Below are positions 1-11,500 of a DNA stretch of 64,000 nucleotides, piece after piece. The translations under genes and the position numbers were made by a program. Position 1 is the first letter of the stretch; every line of letters begins with the position of its first letter. This DNA is from Leuctra nigra (lineage: Eukaryota; Arthropoda; Insecta; Plecoptera; Leuctridae): contig OW203769.1 of NCBI GenBank assembly GCA_934045905.1, forward strand, positions 31,933,345 through 31,997,344, written 5' to 3'. The notes below the pieces were generated by a model that worked only from the letters and a program-made list of their open reading frames with translations, did not search any database and had not been told where the DNA came from.

Positions 1-294
1 TATATTTTATTCGCGAAGCGTAGATTTTTTTACACTGAAAAACATTTTTTCCAAAGAATTGTCATTTGAAGCATGCCCCTCACAACTAGTTAAACACCAA
101 CATTTCCATTCCAGACAGAAACAACCATATAACACTGTGGTTAAAACTGCGACTTTAAAAGTGATATATCTCGGAAATTAATGTGGATAGCCCATTGTTT
201 TATGGTATATTTGGAATCAGCGTATTTTTATCTGTATAATTATGAAGTTTCATAGAAATATCATTTACATGCAGTTTTGAAAGGAAGACTTTAA
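1..294 (-). mobile_element. TTAA-ended MITE, truncated by the window edge (copy 1)
   Basis: Positions 1-294 read as the reverse complement of 63083-63378 near the other end of the window. The right end is GAAAGGAAGACTTTAA, matching the terminal inverted repeat of the complete copy at 63083-63541. It lies in intron 3 of gene 1, whose upstream exons are off the window. It has no coding capacity. Confidence 0.75.
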
Positions 295-296
295 AT

Positions 297-1292
297 TATA
301 AAGAGCCATTGAAGAACCACCAAGGAGCCGCAGGTTGCCGACCCCGTATTAGTGCGATAACACCTGAGCAACGCGAGGGAAAGATTCCTAACTGTCACAC
401 ACTATGATGTCGGAACACAAAGTGAGCAAATGACTGCTAATGTCAACACAAAGTCTGAAGCTTGAACTTGACTTGGGGTGCTGGTTACAGAGTCAAGGTC
501 AGCGTAGGACAGGTGTCAACAACTAAACACACACGAATTCGGACTCAAAATGTTGACACATGGGCGACAGGTTCAAGGGGGGGGGGGGGGGGGGCACATG
601 ACAAGCTTCGGTTGGACCGTAATGTGTCTGCCCACAACATGGATATTTATAGTTTTTAATTGGAAATACGCTTTGGGTGCCTAAAATTGCAATATTTTGG
701 ATCCATTGATGGTGAATAACATGTGGCGTGTAGTAATGTTACCTGTAGGTATATTGGAATACAGTGTAGGTATAGTGTGTATTTTTAAATAAAAAGTAAA
801 CATTTATAGCCCAAATATTGGGGTACTAGATAGATTTTCACAAGGGCTCGCTTAGGTCACGAAGAATTGTCGGATTAAAATTTCGATAACTTTTAAGCGA
901 CTGTGGCCTCGATTACAACAGTAACATTTGAATTCAAAATTCGGTTCCTACGTAAATATTTTTTTGGTTTTAATTAAAAAAAAAGAAACGCGTCCCTTTC
1001 GGACAAAATTGTAGTTTTGCTAAATGTCATATAAATGGCATATGTGGATAAAACTAACAGCTCAACTATTGAATATCGATGTATATGAACTACCCAATCT
1101 TTTTGGATGGGTCACAACTCTAAAAACTTAATTACTTTGAGGGAAAAAATCAAACTTTCCAAAAATCATACGAAAATTATTTTTTTCCTGGGTCTGAAAT
1201 GGCTATTTATAACTAAACATCTTACGAATATTCCCTCCAAGTTTCGTGTCATTGGAGATACACGGTTTAGTATATTCCCTCTCTGTTTACAG
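297..1292. other. Intron 3 of gene 1 with hAT-like end and G-run
   Basis: This is presumed intron upstream of the first visible exon of gene 1. About 315-335 carries GGTTGCCGACCCC on a GGAGCCGCA background, which looks like one end of a hAT-type element; the related left end is at about 16535. A run of 18 G lies at 577-594. The rest is AT-rich with no coding signal that I can support. Confidence 0.5.
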
Positions 1293-3476
1293 TATTGACT
1301 TTGCCAAAGAGAAAGTGAGATACCAGATCTTCCTGCCGCGCGCAGAAGTCGACTGCGACTACGAGATCCAGGGCAGAATCCTCATACTGCCGATCACTGG
1401 CGCCGGCCCCGGCAACATCACGCTCGGTACGTGTTCGCCTGCACGCTGCTTCAGCACTACACTCGATCATGGTTCAATATTTTGAGAAAAAAATATCTAA
1501 ATTTCATTTGTAATTTTATGACCAATTTTAAATATTTGAGATGATGTTGAGCGGTTCTTCAGAGTACTTTTAATTTCATCATCACTCTAACAGAATTTAA
1601 GAAATCAGATATTAGCGAACAATTTTCAAACCCACTCTTCAAAAATAATGCCACACACTTGACACGGGGAGGGGGGGGGGGGGGGGGGGGGGTTGTAAGC
1701 GCGAGCTATTTTGCCGCTTGTTACAGGCACTTTTTTTTGGATACGATTGGAGACAAAATGGGTTGACGAAATGATTTGAAATTTTAATCATGATTAGATA
1801 AAAAACAAACTTAAGGTTATCCCTTGGTACATTTTACATTTTTTGCTTTGTTAATTAATAGTAATAATTTGTTGATTTTGGGTGAAATTTTTTTATTTTT
1901 TCTTGTTTCGCTGGGTGCCGTGAAAAATTTAATTTAAAAAATGTGCCATATGATGAACTTCATAAGTTCATAAGTTCCTAAGTTTGTATTTTATCCAATC
2001 ATGATTGAAATTTGAGATCAATTGGTTCACGGGTTTGGTATCCAATCGTATCGGAAATTGCATAGTTTTACGTGGTTTTGTTAAATAACCGGCGCCTAAT
2101 TAACAAGGCACGAAGCAACAATGAAACAGTGCCACTAACTAATCCTATCAAAGTTACACCGAGCGCTAGAATCACCTCAAGACATGACGCTGGTGTTTCA
2201 GTGAACGTGCGACTCAACTACACCTACGACTACGACCTGGTGAAGAAGAAGGACGGACTCACCTACTTCTTGCCCAAGAACAGCCGGATGGACTTCGACA
2301 CGTCCAGGATCTACATCAAGCTCGACAATTTGTTCAACGGCAACAAGATCCTGGGTGCGTGAGTTGTGAGCCGCGTCATCAACTAAATCGTTCACATTCG
2401 ACATATTTAGAACACATTTTATTATCAAGAAAAATAGCCAATCTGAACTAATTTTCGAGATCACTTCAAAGTTTCAGTCTTTCTTTCAATTTGACATTGC
2501 GACCATACAGAAAAAGACACGATGATAATTTTAACGGTGTATTAAGCTGCTTTCCCGCACCTAAAGATTTCTTTTAAAACTATACTTTATCATAAGTTCC
2601 AATATTTTATTCTATCAGTTTCGAATGTATTACACTCAACAAAAACTAAAACGGTATTTCAATGAAACTGATTGGCAGAAAAAAAATGATTTCATCATCT
2701 GATGAAGGTCATATAACTCGGTCATAACTCTATACTATAACTCTATAGTACTCTGATTTCATTGATAATAATACCAGCAGTCGATACGTTTCGTTTAAAT
2801 ACGGTTGTATGTTTTGTAAGTGTACAAAATGAGTGGAAATGTCCAGAAGACCGTGGTTATTTCTCGAACAGTGGTCGAATTGAAGTCGGTCCAAAAATGC
2901 TCCCAGTTAATGGGGGGGGGGGGGGGGGGGGGAGACTGGGGCCACAACGAGCTTGAATACATGTGTATATGTATATGTTTTTCTACGTATTTAAGCTCGG
3001 AAAACCCCCAGCACCGTGTGGGTCCGGGGCGCACAGCCCGGAAAATTTTGTAATTTCAGAAATTAATTTTGATGCATTTCTACGCGATTATGACGTTATT
3101 AAAGCCTATTTTTATATCAACAAATGTGTCTAGGTTAATATTGAGAAATTCTCTGGAAATTGTATAATTTGAAGTAAATAATGATGTTTTTAAATCTTCT
3201 GTGGGGGAATGGTGAGTGGACAAATTTGCCATGTGGGATTCCATCCCCCAGCATCCCCCACCACCAATTCAACCACTTATCTCTAACCAACTTGTTGCAG
3301 GCGATCAGATGAACACCTTCATGGACGAGAACTGGCGCGAGCTGAAGAAGGACATCGGGCCAATCATCTCTGAAGCCATCAGCGAGACAATGCGAGGGAT
3401 GCTGTCCAACATCTTCCAGCTGGTTGATTATGACAGAGCGTTCCCAGACATCCCGGTGGACAAGAGCATCTACTGA
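1293..3476 (+). CDS. Gene 1: JHBP/takeout-family protein, 3' half (exons 4-6)
   Basis: Three exons are visible: 1293-1426 (134 nt), 2202-2354 (153 nt) and 3301-3476 (176 nt, stop TGA). Together they encode the last 153 residues of a JHBP/takeout-domain protein; exons 1-3 lie left of the window. Boundaries are AG/GT with phases 2-1-1, as in the four other genes. Exon 4 gives DFAKEK...GRILILPITG and a GNIT sequon. Exon 5 is one codon longer than in genes 2-4. Exon 6 starts with the family block MDENWRELKKDIGP but ends in an atypical YDRAFPDIPVDKSIY instead of the HVPYHDIYP form. The family is secreted and binds small lipophilic ligands in a hydrophobic tunnel; the ligand here is unknown. Exon 4 most resembles that of gene 5. 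AATAAA follows the stop by 9 nt (3486-3491). The end of exon 6 is the seed of the array downstream. Confidence 0.87.
1671..1692. repeat. Poly-G run (22 nt)
   Basis: An uninterrupted G22 run lies in intron 4 of gene 1, directly abutting the left end of the MITE at 1694. It is one of about a dozen runs of 14 or more G or C in the window. Confidence 0.95.
1694..2179 (+). mobile_element. MITE family M (near-complete copy in gene 1 intron 4)
   Basis: This repeat of about 485 bp starts at GTAAGCGCGAGC and ends at GAGCGCTAGAATCACC. It recurs in the window, whole or in part, at 7991-8224, 12091-14505 (split), 27396-27880, 34035-34507, 46725-46893, 48666-49166 and 62335-62660. Internal motifs include TCTCGCTGGGTGCCGT and GATAACCCTAAGTTTGTC. 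Its right end is 22 bp from the exon 5 acceptor of gene 1, so it probably supplies part of the branch-site region. Confidence 0.7.
2912..2932. repeat. Poly-G run (21 nt)
   Basis: A G21 run lies in intron 5 of gene 1 (2355-3300). No other structured element is clear in that intron. Confidence 0.95.
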
Positions 3477-6143
3477 CACTTGTTGAATAAATAGCTCATG
3501 CCAAACACGTGCTTCTTCATTTCATTGCCTATGACAGAGCGTTCCCAGACATCCCGGTGGACAAGAGCATCTACTGACACTTGTTGAATAAATAGCTCAT
3601 GGCAAACACGTGCTTCTTCATTTCATTACCTATGACAGAGCGTTCCCAGACATCCCGGTGGACAAGAGCATCTACTGACATTGGTTGAATAAATAGCTCA
3701 TGCCAAACACGTGCTTCTTCATTTCATTGCCTATGACAGAGCGTTCCCAGACATCCCGGTGGACAAGAGCATCTACTGACACTTGTTGAATAAATAGCTC
3801 ATGCCAAACACGTGCTTCTTCATTTCATTACCTATGACGGAGCGTTCCCAGACATCCCGGTGGACAAGAGCATCTACTGACATTGGTTGAATAAATAGCT
3901 CATGCCAAACACGTGCTTCTTCATTTCATTGCCTATGACAGAGCGTTCCCAGACATCCCGGTGGACAAGAGCATCTACTGACATTGGTTGAATAAATAGC
4001 TCATGCCAAACACGTGCTTCTTCATTTCATTACCTATGACAGAGCGTTCCCAGACATCCCGGTGGACAAGAGCATCTACTGACATTGGTTGAATAAATAG
4101 CTCATGCCAAACACGTGCTTCTTCATTTCATTACCTATGACAGAGCGTTCCCAGACATCCCGGTGGACAAGAGCATCTACTGACATTGGTTGAATAAATA
4201 GCTCATGCCAAACACGTGCTTCTTCATTTCATTGCCTATGACAGAGCGTTCCCAGACATCCCGGTGGACAAGAGCATCTACTGACACTTGTTGAATAAAT
4301 AGCTCATGCCAAACACGTGCTTCTTCATTTCATTACCTATGACAGAGCGTTCCCAGACATCCCGGTGGACAAGAGCATCTACTGACACTTGTTGAATAAA
4401 TAGCTCATGCCAAACACGTGCTTCTTCATTTCATTGCCTATGACGGAGCGTTCTCAGACATCCCGGTGGACAAGAGCATCTACTGACATTGGTTGAATAA
4501 ATAGCTCATGCCAAACACGTGCTTCTTCATTTCATTACCTATGACAGAGCGTTCCCAGACATCCCGGTGGACAAGAGCATCTACTGACACTTGTTGAATA
4601 AATAGCTCATGCCAAACACGTGCTTCTTCATTTCATTGCCTATGACGGAGCGTTCCCAGACATCCCGGTGGACAAGAGCATCTACTGACACTTGTTGAAT
4701 AAATAGCTCATGCCAAACACGTGCTTCTTCATTTCATTGCCTATGACGGAGCGTTCCCAGACATCCCGGTGGACAAGAGCATCTACTGACACTTGTTGAA
4801 TAAATAGCTCATGCCAAACACGTGCTTCTTCATTTCATTGCCTATGACAGAGCGTTCTCAGACATCCCGGTGGACAAGAGCATCTACTGACACTTGTTGA
4901 ATAAATAGCTCATGCCAAACACGTGCTTCTTCATTTCATTACCTATGACAGAGCGTTCCCAGACATCCCGGTGGACAAGAGCATCTACTGACACTTGTTG
5001 AATAAATAGCTCATGCCAAACACGTGCTTCTTCATTTCATTGCCTATGACAGAGCGTTCTCAGACATCCCGGTGGACAAGAGCATCTACTGACACTTGTT
5101 GAATAAATAGCTCATGCCAAACACGTGCTTCTTCATTTCATTACCTATGACAGAGCGTTCCCAGACATCCCGGTGGACAAGAGCATCTACTGACACTTGT
5201 TGAATAAATAGCTCATGCCAAACACGTGCTTCTTCATTTCATTGCCTATGACAGAGCGTTCTCAGACATCCCGGTGGACAAGAGCATCTACTGACATTGG
5301 TTGAATAAATAGCTCATGCCAAACACGTGCTTCTTCATTTCATTGCCTATGACAGAGCGTTCCCAGACATCCCGGTGGACAAGAGCATCTACTGACATTG
5401 GTTGAATAAATAGCTCATGCCAAACACGTGCTTCTTCATTTCATTGCCTATGACGGAGCGTTCCCAGACATCCCGGTGGACAAGAGCATCTACTGACATT
5501 GGTTGAATAAATAGCTCATGCCAAACACGTGCTTCTTCATTTCATTACCTATGACAGAGCGTTCCCAGACATCCCGGTGGACAAGAGCATCTACTGACAC
5601 TTGTTGAATAAATAGCTCATGCCAAACACGTGCTTCTTCATTTCATTGCCTATGACGGAGCGTTCCCAGACATCCCGGTGGACAAGAGCATCTACTGACA
5701 CTTGTTGAATAAATAGCTCATGGCAAACACGTGCTTCTTCATTTCATTACCTATGACAGAGCGTTCTCAGACATCCCGGTGGACAAGAGCATCTACTGAC
5801 ATTGGTTGAATAAATAGCTCATGCCAAACACGTGCTTCTTCATTTCATTACCTATGACAGAGCGTTCCCAGACATCCCGGTGGACAAGAGCATCTACTGA
5901 CATTGGTTGAATAAATAGCTCATGCCAAACACGTGCTTCTTCATTTCATTGCCTATGACGGAGCGTTCCCAGACATCCCGGTGGACAAGAGCATCTACTG
6001 ACATTGGTTGAATAAATAGCTCATGCCAAACACGTGCTTCTTCATTTCATTGCCTATGACGGAGCGTTCCCAGACATCCCGGTGGACAAGAGCATCTACT
6101 GACATTGGTTGAATAAATAGCTCATGCCAAACACGTGCTTCTT
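3431..6143 (+). repeat. 101-bp tandem array built from the end of gene 1 (27 copies)
   Basis: There are 27 head-to-tail units of exactly 101 bp, with starts at 3431 + 101n up to 6057; the last unit is cut after about 87 bp. The first unit is the genuine end of gene 1: codons for DRAFPDIPVDKSIY, the TGA stop, AATAAA and about 45 bp of 3' flank. Units are nearly identical. They differ at a few sites: ATTGCC/ATTACC, GACAG/GACGG, GTTCCC/GTTCTC, GACACTTG/GACATTGG and CATGCC/CATGGC, mixed in no simple order. Every unit keeps the stop and an AATAAA, so 27 potential polyadenylation signals lie in series. Because 101 is not a multiple of 3 and each unit has a stop, the array cannot extend the protein; it lies after the first stop, in the 3' UTR or just beyond. 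Confidence 0.97.
3486..3491 (+). terminator. Polyadenylation signal of gene 1 (first of 27)
   Basis: AATAAA lies 9 nt after the TGA of gene 1 and is repeated every 101 bp up to about 6112. Which copy is used cannot be seen from DNA. Confidence 0.6.
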
Positions 6144-6479
6144 AATGGAGTACTGAATGCCGTGGCTCTCGCTGGATACGGTTAATACCCGTTCCATGCA
6201 GTCTAGAGTACTAGATACTATGGGTAGGTATAGCAGGTATACCCATACAGGACTCAAGACTGCAAAGAATGAAGTTTATCTGCAAAACATCGTTGAGAAA
6301 CGCGTTTTAATTTTTCAAAATGGCCCAACAAATCAGAATAATTGTTAAAATGTATTATTATTGTTAGATAACTAGTCTAAGCATAAACACGCATTACGTT
6401 CTTTTCATAATATTGATATGATGATTCCATGCCATAAGATAGAATAATTAAAAGTGTCAAATGACCGGTGACGTAATGT

Positions 6480-6875
6480 ATAGTCTTGGATCTTGAACAC
6501 GCGGACTGCTGGGAGACCGAGAAGACAGGGAGTATGGAACTGCACGGCTCACGTCGTGCCAAATTGTTGAGCGGACAAACAATTGGATCGTTCAGTCGGG
6601 TAGGAAACTGTATAACCACCTGCCAATTGAGCTGAAACGACTCGACAAAGAACATTTTAAACTGTCTCTAAAAGCATATCTTTTAAAAAAATGTTTTTAT
6701 AGTGTTGATGAATTTTTAGAGAATGTTCTGCAACTTTAATATAGAATCTTATTTGTGTTGACATGGCATGATCTCTCAGAGAATGCTGTACTAAATTAAG
6801 TTATGTGACATGGTTTATACAATGTATAATTGTTTCTTAACCGAATAAAAATACAATACAATACAATACAATATC
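6480..6875 (+). mobile_element. Non-LTR retrotransposon 3' end with (ATACA)n tail
   Basis: The frame beginning at 6605 reads KLYNHLPIELKRLD, then a lysine-rich stretch, and stops at 6737-6739. This is the usual C-terminal tail of LINE reverse-transcriptase proteins. An AT-rich 3' UTR follows, with AATAAA near 6844 and tandem ATACA units at about 6850-6873. Nothing of the RT core is present, so it is a 5'-truncated dead insertion. Confidence 0.7.
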
Positions 6876-7990
6876 TTGTGTTAGTGCAGTAACTTGATGT
6901 CGTTTACATGACTCAATACACACCACTATAATTAAAAAAAAAAACGAAGGCAAATTATTTCCCAAGAAAAAATATATCAACTCTACTGCTTTGGTTTGAT
7001 GGTTTGATGGTTCACGGCCTCTATGAATTTAGACCAAGAGAAAATACGAAAAATAATATTTGAAGTTTCTTGCCGCGATGACGTTTTCAATGTAAATACC
7101 GCAATACCGCCTCCCAATATTTTAGTCCTGAATTATTTTTTACGAAATCTTGCTGTTGCATTAAAAAAGACCTAGAGACCGCAATTTTCACTTTACAGAC
7201 TTGATGGGCTCGTATTGCGGTATTTACGTTGAAGACCGTGTCCTTCAGGCATTTTAATGTTTCAAAATAACCGAACAAATCGGAATATTTGTGAAAATGT
7301 ATTATTATTTTTTAGTAACTAGTCACAATATGGACAATAATCACACATTTTCGTATTATCCCAAAATAGTATATTTTCATATTTTTTGCACTATATTTCA
7401 TTTCATTTCATTTATTTATTTAATTGTCAATTACAAAAATACTTTGTTTTAGTTTTAGAATATGTTTAGAACCCGTGTGTTTAGAAATTTTCGGGTTCTA
7501 AACACCTGTTGGACAAAATAAAACTAATAACTTATTCCAAACTATGAAATTATTTTCATTGAACTGTTCTGAATTCACGTACATAGCCCTATTTTGTTAA
7601 CAATTACACTGGAAAAAGATATTGATAAAAATCGATTAAAAAACTCTTCAGGGTCAAACTCACTACCCAGCCGTCTTAGTTTCAAATGCAATTACAGAGA
7701 AACATACACTCTTCTTAAATATGAGGAAAATAAAAAATAATACGATATCTTTATGTATTCAAATTTGACAGACACTATTTCTTTACAATATACTCTGTTA
7801 TTTCCCTTTTAATTTCCTGACATGCTATAGTTGAAAGCTGCCGTTGGGCCAGAGAGACTGGGGTGTTTGGGGGTTGGTGTGACGACCTCCCTCCACCTGT
7901 TATCAGTCTCTCGACGGCTCCTCATGCTCTGCAGAAGTTGCGTCAGCAAGTAGATATTTGTGGCTGTCAGTCCTCAACACCACAAGGCCG
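6876..7990. other. Intergenic DNA with repeat fragments
   Basis: An imperfect inverted repeat lies at about 7075-7245 (arms share ATTGCGGTATTTAC and its complement). About 7450-7680 is a fragment of the foldback family seen complete at 38818-39115. No gene is visible. Confidence 0.5.
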
Positions 7991-8224
7991 TGGTGCAAAC
8001 GCGAGCGAATTTGCCGCTTGTTCCAGGCACTTTTTTGGATTCGATTGGAGACAAAATGGGTTGACGAAATGATGTGATCAATTTTGGTTCACGGATGGTC
8101 TCCAATCGTATCGGAAATTTCATAGACTGATCATGCTAACATCCTATCAAAGTTACACCCTCTTATGAAATATTTTTTCTCTCTCAATTTTCTAAAACGG
8201 CCGAGCGCTTGGATCACCTTAATA
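7991..8224 (+). mobile_element. MITE family M, internally deleted copy
   Basis: Both ends of family M are present (GCAAACGCGAGCG start, GAGCGCTTGGATCACC end), but the central 250 bp or so is missing. It lies about 340 bp upstream of the gene 2 start codon. Confidence 0.65.
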
Positions 8225-8559
8225 ATTTTATGGACGGAATCCAGTAGACTCTGGACATTTGCGTCGATAAATCTGTAAAATCATCCTCATTCTCTATCAT
8301 CGTCAGAAGCAAAATTCGATTTCGTTAAAAACATAGAATTAACACAAAAAATGTCAGCTATGAATTTCCTTGACGGAAACTCTAACGACATAATGGTGCA
8401 TTTTATCTCAATACTCAATATTATTCGCCATCTGATGACGGTCATCGCATCGTCTTGCTTGGGTCCTGCGGTAATGACGGGTTGGCCCCTGACAATGACA
8501 TGCACGGCTTCCTGTAGCCTTGCTGTCGGAGGCGATATAAACCCATGGCGACAACACTC

Positions 8560-11500
8560 ATGCGATTCAGACTCGAGATGGCGGTGGAGTTACTCTTGTG
8601 CGTGCTGTTGGTGGGCGGGGCGAGTGCCATGAAGTTGCGTGAGTGGAACATTACACTTCTTATCTGCACATTAGAAGCGTAGAGTGCATTTTCTCGATAT
8701 GTAGTTGCACATAATTGAAGCATGATCAAGCTCTTGATTGCATATTGACTGCAATTCAGGGACCCGAACCTTTATGAATAAAGGTTCGGGTTCCGGTTCC
8801 GGTTCCGGTTCCACAATTTTATTTTATTAAGGTTCGGGTTCCGGTTCCGGTTCTGAAACAAATATTCTTAAAGGTCCGGTTCCGGTTCCTGCATAAAGGT
8901 TCCGGGTTCCGGTTCCGGTTCTAAAATTTTAAATCGAACAATATTATAAAACTTCAGTATTACCAATGTCAAATTTAATGGAATTATTGGATTTGGATTT
9001 TCCTATGAATGCAAGCACAGGTGTAGGTAGTGTCTGTATAAAATTCACAGGATGGTGCGCAGAGTAAATATCAGAGGAGACAGTTTAGTGGCTGCAATTT
9101 TCTCCATAAGAGAACGTAAACATTTCATTTTTCCTGAGCTATCATATTCAAATTGTCGGCAATGCAGTTCTCATCGCAGTCGTCAGATTCAAAAATTGAA
9201 AACTCGAGCAGCGTTTGCATAATAAAGAATTATTATTTCTTATCAAAAATTAAAAAATTTCTACAAAAAATACATTTTGGAAATTTTATCAAAAAATTAA
9301 CTTGATACAACTTTGTGAATAATATTATATCCAAGTGATATACATGATTTTTTATTAAAAGAAGGAACCTTAAAGAACCTTTAAGAACCTTTACCTAATT
9401 GATTATAAAGGATCGGGTTCCGGTTCCGGATCTTTGGGAAAATATAACGGTTCTGGTTCCGAAATTATAAAGGTTCATACCGGTTCTAGGTTCCGGTTCC
9501 GGTTCCGGTTCGGGTCCCTGCTGCAATTTCAGACAAATCGGTCAAGAAATGTGCGAGTTATTGTAATTTTACTGACAATTATGTTCGGTTTGAAATAGGT
9601 TTTTGCCAAATTACTCTAAAAAAAGTTATTATACTGAGCTTTTCTGCGACTCATCAGAGCTCCTCAAGTAACGACGAATGTCTTGCAGTCTCCTGGCGAC
9701 AAGCGTTCCAGAGCTCTGTACAGGGACTGGAACACAAATGAATATCGGTTCCGGTTCCGGTTCCGGTTCCGGTTCCGTTTCGGTTCCATAAGGGTTCCAA
9801 TTGGTCAGACAATAATCCAAATTAATTATTTTAAAGCGACTTTTGGGAACTTACCTACATGCTCAGAAATGAATAACATTAATTTGACTCGGTGATCATT
9901 TATTTGAAAAACTGTAAATTATTGTTATCAATAATTTCATATTTGAAAGGAAATGAAGTAAAAATTCAATGTAATTATTTATTTAAAGAACCTTTATGAA
10001 CCGTTATGAAACCCAAATAATGTTTATATAAAAAGGGTTCCGGTTCCGGTTCCACACCTTGGTTCATGGTCGATAACGCTAACGCTGTCACTGCTATTGT
10101 GCAGTCTCCTAGCGACAAGCGATCGAGAGCTCATGTACTTATGATGGATGAGAACGCTAACGCTGTCACTGTTGTTCTTCCAGCGCATTACTTCAAGCCC
10201 TGCTTCCAGAACGATCCCAACATGGCCGCCTGCTTCAAGCAACACGCCATCGATGCGTTGCCACATCTCATCACAAAAGAAGGTACGTCGTATCTCAATA
10301 CACAGACATGAGACATTTGGCAACGTAGTTATGATTCCTCCGTTGTAAGCGCGATGATCGAGAAGGGGCCTGTTTTATCAGGCGCGTAGGTATAGAAAGG
10401 GGGGGGGGGGGGGGGATGGTGTGAAAATCACCCCCCCCCCCCCCCCGCCACTGATTCAATTCTCTTCCCTATGATTTTTTTAAATGTTTATAACATGTCA
10501 AGATAATTATATCCTTAAAAAGTCGAGCAATTATCCACTGAAGAACATTTATCTGGAAAATATACTGATACATTTTGGTGCATTTTCAGCAGTGCGATTG
10601 TATAACTTCTTAGCCGAGATAATGGATCGTTATCGATACCAATTGATGAAAGTAATTTAGCCTGTCAGAAGGTAAAGCAATTCAAAGTGCTTAAAGTCGA
10701 CTTCCTGAGATATATAATGTGATTATATTTCATATCCTCGTAGTTTTTGCACAATTCAAATGGTTAACAATGATATTAATAGTTTACTTTCATCAATAGA
10801 TATTGAGGTGATAGGGCTGTGGGTTGGGGCTAGAGGTACTATTTCTGATTTCTTTGTTAGTTTTTGTAGACGTTTTAAGTTAAATAGGAAGATAATTTAT
10901 AGTATAGTTTTGTTGGCCCTCAAAGGTTCGATCCAAATTTTTAGGAATCATTGTTATAATACCGTATAGTTGAGAGTTATAGTATTTTTCAATTATGGTA
11001 ATTTTAATTTTTTGTATAACCTTTTCAATTTAATTTTAAACAACTTCATAATTAATTTCATGTATTTTATATTGATAGTTATTCTGTGTTTGTACAACCT
11101 TTGTTAATAAAGCAGACTTTATTTCTCTGAATAAAGATATATATTAGATAACGATCCATTATCTCGGCTAAGAAAGTTATACAATCGCCCTGCTGGTATA
11201 TTAAACCAGAATTTTAGAGAAATAAGAACTGTCTCGAAAATAGGTACCTACCCTGGGGGCCTATTCCCATGAATTTCCTCTTCGAAATGTCCCTGTCGTC
11301 TCGTTTCATTTGATACGGGCTCACTGCACACTGGAGTGCTATCTATGAAGTAACGCCATATCAATAGACGTCAATTCACAAGTAGTTCCGTGATCCCAAT
11401 TTCTATTTATGTTAAAACAATGTTGTCTTTTGCTACGAGACGACACGGACATTTAGAATCGCCTTCCCATCCAATGGGCGATGTTCAAAGAGTTGCGGAG

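Noticed and set aside
3216..3476. Independent 86-aa gene starting at 3216
   Set aside because: The first 28 codons are intron 5 of gene 1; TTGCAG at 3300 and phase 1 show that the coding part is exon 6.
3431..6143. CRISPR-like regular repeat array
   Set aside because: There are no unique spacers; the 101-bp units are contiguous copies of gene 1's end in a eukaryotic genome.
8534..8540. TATA box of gene 2
   Set aside because: GATATAA is only 20-26 bp before the ATG, which would leave almost no leader; the promoter or a non-coding first exon is probably further upstream.
9629..9895. EPEPEP / RFRFRF ORFs
   Set aside because: Translations of the GGTTCC hexamer repeat on the two strands.
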